Origin: Nautilus pompilius
Taxonomy: Eukaryota > Mollusca > Cephalopoda > Nautilida > Nautilidae
Reading direction: 5' to 3'
NCBI GenBank assembly: GCA_018389105.1
Contig: JACATO010000310.1
Coordinates: forward strand, 1,722,501 to 1,786,500
DNA length: 64,000 nt
Under the pieces are notes generated by a model. That model was not told the DNA's origin and ran no database searches. It saw only the letters and a program-made list of their open reading frames with translations. Shown piece after piece: positions 29,801-41,800 of this stretch. A program made the position numbers and the translations under genes. Numbering within the stretch: position 1 is the first letter of the stretch; the number at the start of each line of letters is the position of its first letter.

Positions 29801-32800
29801 TTTGTACAAGGAAGAAGTATTAAATCTCAATACTAAACACACAGCAGACTATATGAAGTTTATCTGCATTAAAATGTTTTTGTTTATATTAATACATTTT
29901 TTTAATTACCATACAGAAATGTATCTATATGGTACTAGCAAATAAAACTCTGAACATTATTAAGACTATAACTCTGGGTAAATCTAATCCAAAATTTCAG
30001 CTGTATCTATACATTTACAGCCCTTTGTAATACTGCAGTAGATGCAATCACGAGAGCATGTGACAAAATGCTAACTGGCAAGCAAAAGAAAAGAAACAGC
30101 ATTGTTTTAAATTATCTTGTGGCTGACTTATTTGCAGCATCAATAATGTATCCACACCAAAAGTTTGAGATCTTAAAATTGACCTAAATAATGATAAACT
30201 TGCATAAAATTCAGGCAAATACTGTGGACAGGAGGAGGAGAGAATATCGATGGAATTCTTAATGAACAGATGTTATTAAGACAGACAGGCTTCATCGAAC
30301 AAGAAACAGATGGGAACACATTTTAAATATGAAGAAGCAATGCATAGACAAGCAAATATTAAAATGTTGTCAATAGAAAATGAGTCATACAAGAAAAATG
30401 TTTGAAATGATGAAAAAACAACAACAAAACCAATGAAGTACCTTCTATAAAAAGCAACGCACTGACTTTAGATAATCAAGCTCATTGTTCGTCAGGTTTC
30501 TAGTTTATCTTGCATAAGTTTAGAATATTTACATTAAGCTTAAGACCAAACCAAATGAACTGTGATCAGACTCTCTTACAAGAATAAAACAAATTATTCT
30601 TTTCTTCTACAGATTTACAAATTCCGTAGCAGAAATTACTGATTAGCCAGTTATGCACCACACAAAAATGTCTGAGAACTAACACAGAAGTACCTATGAA
30701 CCTTAGAATTGCTAAACAAGCTCCACTTGTTTCATTTTCAGACTATACTACTGATTCAGAAGAGCATCTAAGAAAAGACAAAGCAAAGCCAATCTAAAAT
30801 GTAGCAGTACCTGAAAATGAATCTGGAATACTATCTTCAATTTGAAAATTTTAATACAATTCTTTACTTAACTCTCTTCCCATTTGTGGCTTCATTGCAT
30901 CAACTACTAATTAGTATTTAAAAAAATCTGTAAGATACTTTCAATACTTAGAGAAACTTCTGCGAGTGGGAATATTTTAGAAACCCTGATCAAACTAAAC
31001 AGTCTATTTTATTTTATGATGCTTCACTATACAACATTTCACACCATTACTTATGCTTCAAGAAGCTTAGTTTCAACTGAGTGGAAATATATTTGACCAA
31101 AAAAAGAAATTAAGGTGTTAATAGTTAGTCTTTCCTTTGTTTCTCTGTAAATGTCATTCCATCTTTACAAATGATCCTAAGTAACCAGAATTCAACAAAA
31201 TGCTATATTTACCACTTTCAACATGTAAATATACTTTAGCATCATAAATGAATATAGCACAGACAGGTCTGTCAGATCTAAAAAGTAATTTTAATGTACC
31301 TATCTATTATGAAAAAACACCAAGTGGACAGACAACATTACATACTATGTTATACATATAGTAATTTAAGTTAATTATAACAGCAAACAACATAAACTTT
31401 GTTAGTTTCAGTATTTAGATAGGCTGACAATACATCTAGGGCAGTGGTTCTCAACGTGGGCAATTTGATTTTCAAGGGGGGGCAATTGAGTATGAATGAA
31501 GAGGTCTGGGTCCAAATTTTTGATTTTTATTTTTTGGATTTTCCATCAGGTAAAGTTTTTGTTTCAGATGCTATTTTGAGTAAATATTTTTTTTTAGTGA
31601 AAAAGGTCTTTATTGTATAGTTATTACACAATCACTGTGCCATCGCTCTTCATGCATGTCACACAAAGTGCACAAGGTCATGGAAGAACCTTATTTATTG
31701 AATTTGATTTAGAAATGCGATTCAAAGGGCTTTTGCTAAGTTACCATTATAATAACTGTTTCCTCTGTTTTCTCTCAAAGGAGAGCATTTCCATTTTCTG
31801 AAAATTCAGAGCTCGTAAACAAAGAAGTTGTTTTGGTGTTTTCATGCAAGGTAATTGATACATATTTCTTTGGTTGCTCGTGAATATATTTGATTGTTTA
31901 GTATTATGATGATACGAGAAGATACATAAAGTGTCAGAGATGAAAACTTAATAGTCCAAATGCTAATATAATACAACAGTCTTGCCAAATTCATTTTGTA
32001 TGTGTGTGTGTGTGCATATTTTTGTCAGACGATTATCATCAATACATTCGTAAAAATCTGGTGTACCGCACTGTCTGTCCTTATATGCTGTATAAAACGA
32101 ATCGGCATTGCTTTATTAATTATGTGTTAACTTCATTTCATTTGTGTGTTTACTTGAACGTTCTAATTATTTTATTTCATTTTTGTGTTAACTTAAACGT
32201 CTTAAATTCTGAAAGTGCATTTCACTCCTTAAGATTACTAATTTATTTCAGTCACAGCCCCTATGCATAAAATGAGTAGTGCAAGCAAAAAGAAAGTTCG
32301 TCAGTATTCAGAGGAATTTTTGAAATTTGGTTTCATACCCACTGCTCATGATGAAAGGTCACCTTTCTGTCTCTTATGCCAACAATGCTTGACCAACGAA
32401 TCAATGAAACGAGGTCGTCTTGAGGCGCATTTGAAGGCAAAACATAGTGCGTATGTAAATTCAGATTTGAATTACTTCAAATCTTTAAAGAATAAGTTTG
32501 AAAAAAGATCAACAATAAAGTCTCTGTTCACTGCACAAACTGTTACTATAAGTCGTACTCTTGAGGCAAGTTATGAAATTTCTTTACTCATTGCTAAATC
32601 TGGAAAAAATCATACTATAGAGGAGGATTTAATTAAACCATCAATATCTGCATTTCTTAAAACAGTTCTGGAAAAAGATGACAAAGATGTTAAAGCCATG
32701 CCACTCAGTAACAACACTGTTAGGAGAAGAATAGATGAAATGAGTGAAGATATTGAAACACAACTTGTTGAAAAGCTGAAATCAAGAAAATTCTCAGTAC

Positions 32801-35800
32801 AAATGGATGAATCAACTGTGAGAGGCAGTGAGGCCTTATTGCTAACTTATGTAAGATATATTGATAAAGGTGAATTTGTTGAAGAACTGTTATTCTGCAA
32901 ATCTTTAGATACCACCACTACCGCCGCTGATATATATATATAATAAACTAAAATACTACTTAGATATCAATAATATACCAATGGAAAACATAACATCTTG
33001 TGCAGCTGATGGTGCTCCTGTTATGATGGGCAAGAAAAATGGCTGTTTAAAATTGATGAAAGATGAGAATCCGGAGATGCTTCTTGTGCACTGTGTTATT
33101 CATAGAGAGAACTTAGTGTTGAAAAATATTTCTCCTGTACTTAATGAGGTACTGAAATCAGTTATAAAATCTATCAATGCTATCAAAAGTGACAAGCCTG
33201 AAATGAAGCACCTGCTAACCGTTGATGGAAAAGCATTTTTGAGTTATTTAGCAGAGATTTTCGAAAAAATGAATGTGTTGAATAAACAACTTCAAGAAAC
33301 AAATAAAACACTTGTTGATGCAAAGGCGAAGATATTTGGCTTTATTTCATTTATCGAGTTATGCCAAAAAATATTTCTGACAAAAATTTTGACCAATTTC
33401 ATTGTCTAAAAAAATGTGAGCCGACTGAGGCTGCTGTGCTTGTCATTGTGGATCATCTGAAAATATTGGCCTCTGATTTTAAAGAAAGATTTTCTGATTT
33501 AAAACAGATTAATTTTCCATCGTGGGTGATGCAGCCAGTGCTTGTGGATTTATCTGATGTTTCAGTGCAGTACCAAGAACTCTCGGAAATAAAAAATGAT
33601 GAGTCAGTTAAAACTTTATTCAACATAAAAGGAGCGATGGCATGGCTTTGTGATGAGACAGAAACTAAATACCCAAATTCAACTAGCTTTGCAAGGAAAC
33701 TGTTGTTACCGTTTCCATCTTCATATTTAGCTGAATGTGGCTTTAGCGTTGTAAATGATTTGCTACTGAAGAAAATAAATTCACTAGATATCAGTAAACA
33801 AGGAGATTTGAGACTAAAGCTGACTAAATTAGTGCCTAATATAAAATCTCTTTGCAGCAGGCATGAAGCACAAGGGTCTCACTAACTTTATTCCGCTTTT
33901 CTTGAGGTGTGCTCAAATGGCATTTTGCATTTGATAGGAACCTATACTTTATTGTATAGTAAATAAAATGATCAAATAAGCTTCCATTCAAATTAGTTTG
34001 TGTTCATAGTACATTTCAGTTTTATATTACATGTTTTGAATTTTTATTTGCTGTTTTTGTATGAGACAATCCACAAATATTTTCATAAATATAGAAATTT
34101 TCTCTCTCTTTATTACCTGTGAATTCTCTCTTATTATCATATGTATCATTATTAAAATCTAATACCACTTAATATTTTTTCTTACAATTTTTTCAGTAAT
34201 TTCTTGCTCAAAACTTTAACTGTCTTTTGTTTATTTCATTTTTCATGGATGCCATGTTCTTTTGAAGCTTGTTTAAACCAAGGTATTGGCATTTTAAGCT
34301 TCTTCAGCTGAAACGGAGTTAACTTTTTAAATGATAAGAATTATATATCACCACATGGGGGCATCAGGATTTTAGAGGTGATTAGGTGGGGCATGGCCCA
34401 AAAAAGGTTGAGAACCACTGATCTAGGGTATCCAAGCTTTTCGCATCAGGAGCCACATTGTAATTTTTGTCCTACAAAAGGGGGCCAGTGAGCAAATTTT
34501 TGAATGTAGCATTAGAAATTTATCTTACTATTATCACTTACTTTCTTGTCACTCTTTTGAACACTGATTTAGTGAGATATTTAGCATTGTTTTTGCCTGT
34601 AGTCAATGTCTATCCGCACACTTGATGTAACATTGCAGAGGATGCCAGATAGATGTCTGTCTGTTAGAAGTGATCTCAATTTTGTTTTGATGCTTTTCAT
34701 TCTTGCAAAGGGCATGTTTTGATAGATTTGGATAAGACTGAGAAAATATATTGATATATTGATTATAAAATGTCAGAAGGTCATGCTCTGTAAAAGCTCT
34801 CTTCATGTCACTGTCATTTTGGATCTCAATCAGTTCCAGTTGAAACATATCATCAGCATCAATGGCATCAGTTCATCAAAGTGCTCCCTGAAATTTGCAA
34901 ATCTTTGGTTGAATTCATCTATCAGGCTGCTGATCAGTGCAGAATACTTTTCAAGGCCCATCATCTAAGCATGCCTTGTTGATAGTGTGGTGAGATGGAC
35001 AACTTTCTTCGTCAATAAACTGTTTATGAATCAATTCTAACTTTTAAACGAATGCTTGGAAATGCTCATACAATTTGCTGACAAATTGATTCCTTGTAGC
35101 TTCACATTAAAGTCTGCAAGATACTTGGTGATGTCAACTAGAAACGCTAAGTCATTCAACCATACATCATCATTTCCAATGTTTGTGATAAAGGCTTTTA
35201 TCTCTTCAAACAGTGACCAGAATCTGGCTAATGTGGCTGCTCTGCTAAGCCAGCAAATGTTGCTGAAGTAAATGACATCATCATGGTTTGATCCTACCTC
35301 TGTAAGAAAGGCTTGGAAACAACTTTTCCCATCATGTTTCATCTCCAGGGTTTTTGCACACAGCTGTTCTTGGTGAATAATGCAGTGATGTGTGATGATT
35401 TTATGAGGTACTGATTTGCGCATTTGACTGACGAATCCAATGTGATTGCCTGTCATCGCAGGAAGTTCCATCAGTTGTCAGACCACAAAGTTTGTTCTCT
35501 GGAAGATTGAATTTCACCAAGACATGCTTTATTTCATGGAAAATGTCTTGTCCTGTTGTTAAGTCTTTCACTGGACATAAGTAGAGCATTTCCTCAACAA
35601 CTTTGAAAATTTCTGTGACACCTTGTACAAAGGTTGCCAGTTGAATCACTCATATCTGTGCTTTCATCAAGCCCTGAACTCTAGAACTGACAGGCATCGA
35701 GTCTTTTGATCAGAGAATTTTTAATGTTGGATGCTAGGTCATCTACTTTTCTAGGAAATCTGATGTGAAAGACTGGTTTTCTCTACCACTGATCTTTTGT

Positions 35801-38800
35801 CAGGACATGCTACAAATGTAAACCCAAGTAGTCTTTCACAAATTACCCATCAGACAATGGTGGAACTCTCTTAGCTATTGCTTTGGCTATTAAAAAAAAA
35901 TTATCTTGGTTGCTGCCTCAGAACTCTGGTGTGCAGCTTTCAAGAAAGATTGTTGTATGATCATGCTTTATTTTGGTGAGTTTACTTGATCAATTCTCAC
36001 CTGACCCCTGTAATTGTCAAATTTCCTAGCATATTTCTTAGAATATTGTTGTTTGACATTGTATTCCTTGAAAACTGATATCTTCTCTTGATATATCAGA
36101 CAAAATATGACCATGTTGTGCTTGACAAAAAAGAAATCATCAATTCAACAACCTTTGAAGGCTCAACATTCAGTACCAATTTCCTTTTCTTGCATGTAAT
36201 CATAGGAACCGCCATCTTTGGTTATCTAGTAAAACTTGCAATTCCTTGGGAAAACATCTACGAGGTCTGTCGAAAAAGTATCCAACTTAATTTTTTCCTG
36301 TGGGAAGTAATGATGTTAGGGAGGCAAAAGTGTGCATAGTGGAGTCGCATGCGTGGTTTTTGGCAGGCTTGCTGGATGCATCAGTCGCTGTCAGGCAGCC
36401 AGCGTGTGAGGTGCTGTACCACTTACTCGTCGCATTTTCATTTTGCCTGTGATGATGGAACGTGTGGAGCAATGATCTTGCATCAATTTGCCAAAAGCTT
36501 TGAGATACCCAAATGGAAACAATTTGCAAAATTCAACAGTCTTTTGGTGACAATGCCATGGATATTACGCAAATAAAAGAATGGTACAACAGGTTCAAAG
36601 ATGGCCACACATCAGTGGAGAGTGACCGGCGTTCTGGGAGGCCATCAACAAGCTGCAATGCAGTTGTCGTCGAGAAAGTGCGGACCTTGATAATGGAGGA
36701 TCGTCGTTTGACGGTGCAGGAAATTGGTGACGAGGTTGGGATCAGTAAAGATTCTGCACATGCAATTTTAAAGGAGGATTTGGGCTTGCGCAGAGTGGCA
36801 GCGAAATTTGTGCCCAAGCTGCTTCCTCAGAAACAACAACTTCATCTTGAGGTTGTGCAGGACCTGCTAAATACTGCCAACAGGGATCCTGTGTTCCAGA
36901 ATACTGTGATAAATGGAGATGAGTTGTGGGTGTACAGGTACAACGTGGAAACCAAAGCTCAGTCATCACAGTGGAAGCACCCAATGTCGCCAAGGCCCAA
37001 AAAAGCACGTCAGGTCCGGAGCAAAATCAAGGTGATGCTGACTGTTTTCTTCAACTACCGAGGCATTGAGCATCATGAATATGCACCAGAAGGACAAACA
37101 GTTACAAAGCAATACTATCAGGAAGTCCTCCGACGGCAGTTCGGCACAAGAGACTGGATCTGTGGGCCTCACAAAACTGGCAGCTGCATCATGACAACGC
37201 CCTGGCTCATTCGACGCAGTTGATCCAAAGTTTCTTGGCAAAGAAAAGCATTTCAGTCATTCACCAGGCTCCCTACTCTCCAGACATGGCTTCTTCTGAC
37301 TTCTGGTTGTTCCCAAAATTGAAGATGTCACTGAAAGCTCCCACTGAGAGCCGAGAGGGCATCATGCGAAATGCAACGGCGGAGCTGAGAGCCATTCCAG
37401 AAGCATTCCAGATATGCTTCAAACAGTGGAAGGATCGCTGGGCTAAGTGTGTAGAGGCACAAGGGGCCTACTTCGAAGGGGATTAGCAATTGAACCCCAC
37501 CAAGTACATAATTTTTTTTTCCCAGGCTAAGGTCGGATACTTTTTCGACAGACCTCGTACACCGTTGGAAAAATATTTTATCATATTAGGATATAGTATC
37601 AGACTACATATTTAGATACCTTGCCTAACAAAGTTCTTTTGGTGCATTTTCAATTACATTCCAATGACCAGCTAAGCAGCCATTGGCCATTTTGTGGGAT
37701 CAGGCATTATAATTTTTTCATGACTGAAATATTGCCTTTCTTGTTTGTAATTTGCTATTGGGTTTTTCCAGGTTTTACTACATGCCTCATCTTTGTTTTG
37801 ATTAATGTTATATGTGGGTGCTGTTCAAGTTTGGCATCAGGTACATATCGATACTTTAAATTTAAAATTTTGAAACTGATAGAGTGAATAAACTAAGCAG
37901 TTGGATTCAAAGAAAAAGAAAAGCCTAAAACTCGCTTGGCCTACATTTTTTCACTAAGAATTGGCAGGCCAGATAAAAACCCTAGGCAGGTTATATGTTG
38001 GACAACCCTGCAATAAATGAAAGATACATTTTCTGGGAACATAAAACTTTTATATGCAAATGAGGATAGATGAAGGCAACTAAATTTATCAAAGAAATTA
38101 ACTGTGTACATTAGAGTTTAAAATCTTGTTGAAGACTATATGCCATGTCCAAATATGAATAGCAATTTAACTTTTCTAATAAAATCTACTAAGAAAATCA
38201 ATTTTGCTCATAAGAATACTCACAAAATTAAGTGAAGGTTAAGTATAGACTGTGCAGGCCAACTAAAAGAAATACAGTGCTTGATTTTAAGTGCATGCAC
38301 TCAAAATGAACAACAACAATTTGTCAATGTTATGGCATTTGCCAATAAAATATTTAGGACTTTTCTAACACAGAATGAAATCAATTTACATGACACCAGG
38401 CTGGGTAACCAGCATTTAGACTAGCACATAGCTTGCTCTAGATGAAAGAAAGAACAAAAGCTACTTAAAAATCAAAATACCAAAACTTCTGTACTCACCT
38501 AACCCCTGCACATGTACAGAATTTCTGAAGAGGGTTATTGTACATACATAAATTCAAAATTCATCTTTAACTATTGCACTCGGATAATAAGTTAAGCAGC
38601 AGATCAAGTCAGTAAATCAGACATCATCTTCATGGAAAGGGAAAATAATACTAACTTTGATGAAATAGGAAAGAGGCAGAAAACTCCCGCTATTGGACAT
38701 CAAAAAGGCCAGTATCTTATTTTTTTGTTTTTTGTTTTCTTTTTTTACATACCAGAAATAAAATTATGCAGACAGCAGGGATCAGAGTAGCACACTCCAA

Positions 38801-41800
38801 AATTATCCAGATGTACATTAAAAAAAAAAAAAAAAGTTCTAAGCATACCGATCACATTCTAATTCATTTCAAACTATGGCAACTGCAATAGATATAAAGA
38901 ATTCTAAGCATAACAACCAGCAGGAGATGGAGAGATTCAGTGCTGCAACTACAATGTCAAAAAAATAAATAGATAAAAAACCCTTTAAGTCAAAGATATT
39001 TTTAAGTCTAATTCTGTTCTCGTTTTGTTTTATCTTCAATTAATAGCAGAATCTAAGAATTTTTCGTGTTCAGTAGTAACATCATGATTAGCTAATCAAA
39101 AGTCAGATAATTAATCAATAAAATGCAACCTGGGAATGATAGCAACGGTATAATGCATTAACAGATTGCGTGCTGTGCATTACGTGACTTAACGCCGCAC
39201 ACATTAATGGAGAATAAAATACAAACAGTTGCCCAGCTGCCATTTCCCCATCAGAAAAGTTTGGAACTGGGTCACTTCAAGATTTAAAAGCCCTGACTTG
39301 TCATTTCTGCAGAGACAAAGTGGCATCCTCCCTTGGCTGGCCTATTAAGTGACTATACAAATAGGGGGCAGAAATCACTGCACCAACTTGTGTTCTCTAA
39401 ACAAAATACCAAGCGCACATTGTACAATGTTACATGGTAAAAGCACATTTTAATATAAATCCAGTTAAGCTCTGATTTTAAATTCTAAGCAGATCTGAGC
39501 TAAACATCTTAATGTAGTGATTTATTGTAGAGATCAACCAGAAGGTGTTAAGACAGTAAACTTTAATAAATTAAAAATTATGAAATATTGTTTTGATGTA
39601 AGAAGATAATTATCAAAAAAAAAACAAAAAGGCAAAACAAATGCTTAAACACTGGATCTATGATTGTAATTAAAAAAAAAAGAATCTAATTATCTGGAAT
39701 GGTGCAATAATTTTTGCCACAACAGTAATCAACATTTTTTTAAGGACACCAGGTACAACTTCAGAGAACAAATCATCTTAAACACCCCTCAATCCATGTT
39801 TAATGGTGGGGGGGGGCACAATCACAAATCCATTACCTCAAATTATTGTTGTAATTGTACTAAATGGGAGATGTAGAAATTGGAAGGCATGATGCTCTGC
39901 TGCTATAGTAGTAAAAGCCCCCTCTAGTTAGATCTTGGCGGAAACTGTGTAACTAACTTGTGGCCACATAAACATTTGCATGTCTTACTTACCTTGTGGG
40001 ACTTCACATCAGGTACCACATCAGTATCCAAAACCTACAACAAAACAAAAAAGTCATTAATGACATATACGCTCCAGGAACTAGTTGTTTGTCTTTTTTT
40101 TAAATGCATAAATTAAAATTAAATATCTGCTGGCGTACAAACACTGCCTTCTGCGTATCATCAACTGAAAGATCTACAGCAAACCCGCTACTAGTGAAGT
40201 ACGAGGCTTTTATTTTAAAAAGAGTAAGAAACGAGGCTTAAAACTAAGACTACCCTACCAAAACAAATATAATATGCTGCAGGTGATACAAATCTGATAG
40301 AGTTCTGTCACAAGAACGCTTAGCTACCCAATAAATCTCCCATCACCCTGTACTTGTTGTAGGATAACAATATTAAAATTTTCAAACATTAATCCATTAG
40401 AAGAGAAATTCTACACCTCACATTTAGCATACTGATGATGCATCATCATTTAGCAAATTAAGAATCTTTTTATAGAAATTTTTATTTTATTTACGAGTCT
40501 AAACTAACTGTCATAATATGTATTCCCTAGTTGATCCGTTAATAAGACAAAACATGTACACAAACCCTGACTTGACTGAATCAGCAAATAATATCCAAAA
40601 GGTGAAATAACCGTTACAAAATGATTAAAAACTGTGGCTATTCAACTAACTAAAATGATTAGCAGTCACTTAACATCAGACATTCCCAACCCCTAAGCCA
40701 ATATATCCCTAAAAGATTTTCAGCTTTTATCATAAAAATGTACAGATGAAACCATTTTGGAATTATTTAAAATGTATTGTCCGTGTTTTAATATAGCACT
40801 GCAGTCAGTGTAATACACGTCACATCAGAGTGGCAATGTCCAGGAAACGTAAGGTTGATTTTAAAAACAAAATTTTTAATGAAGCTTGGACATAAAAATA
40901 CTTTGTTATCCTTCATCCCTCAAAGAGAAAATTTCTGTCTGCTTGATATGTAACCAAAGAATGTTGGTTCCAAAAGAAAATCGCCACTATGAAGTTGTGT
41001 GCAGATAATTATACAGCACTGTCAGGAAAGCAACATGATGATAAGATTCAACTGCAACAAGGTTTAGCAAATCAGTTGGTCCATTTAGATAGTCAGCCAA
41101 TGCATTGCTGAAATAGGTGATCATCTCACAGAGGAGCTTAAAAAAGCAGAGCTGCAAATTACCGTCAGCAGATGAGATCAGAGTTGTAAGTGATACATCT
41201 CAAATGCTAATATTCAAATTGACAGTGATTTCAGAATTACACAAGAGCTGTTAGCAATGGTAGTCCTTCATGAAACAATAAAAGGTACTGATTTATTTAC
41301 CATTACTGAAACACGGTACTGAGTCTCAATCTGGATGCTGACTAACTTGAATTAACCATAAGATGCTGCCCCTATCATGACACAAAGGAAGTCCTATCTA
41401 CTAGGACTAGTGACAGAAAAGCATAAAAAAGAATAGCCTAAATCAGGTGTCTCCAAACTACGGCCCACGGCATGATTCTATCCGGCCCGCGGCGACTTTC
41501 CCCCAACCACGAGGTCGGGCTGTAGAAAAAACACAAACATCTAATTTTTGTTTGCTCAAAAGGGTTTATAGACATAGATGGCTAGACGCATGTGTGCAGA
41601 TCTGCACACATGCGCCTTACCTTTAGGCCCTTCTTGTCTAGACATGCTTTGTTGAGAATCGATGACCCTTTCACGCACCGATGTAAACTTAACCGCTTTG
41701 ATGCAGTTAACATGGTCATTATTCAGTGGCTAGTTTATAAACTGCGTCTGCAGCTCAGTCAATCGTTATCAGCATGTTGAAACACTCGTAACATCTGGAA

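Larger units (their letters stand above)
31436..38010 (-). mobile_element. GTF2IRD2-like hAT fossil, split by two later insertions
   Basis: Ends: CTAGGGTATCCAA at the left, with its first six bases left of the ZBED5-like insertion, and the reverse of CAGGGTTGTCCAA at the right. Minus-strand coding between about 36240 and 34600 matches GTF2IRD2-like/hAT transposases: HHCIIHQEQLCAKTLEM, then VIYFSNICWLSRAATLARFW (block VRWLSRGxVLxRFW), then DLAFLVDITKYLADFNVKLQ, then LELIEIQNDSDMKRAF near the end. Several stops and frameshifts break it. A ZBED5-like hAT (31442-34420) sits next to its 3' terminus and a mariner (36261-37557) sits in its 5' half. Without the two insertions the element is about 2.3 kb. 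Confidence 0.7.

Noticed and set aside
36287-37241. Minus-strand open frames over the mariner
   Set aside because: Antisense to the clearly recognisable plus-strand mariner transposase.
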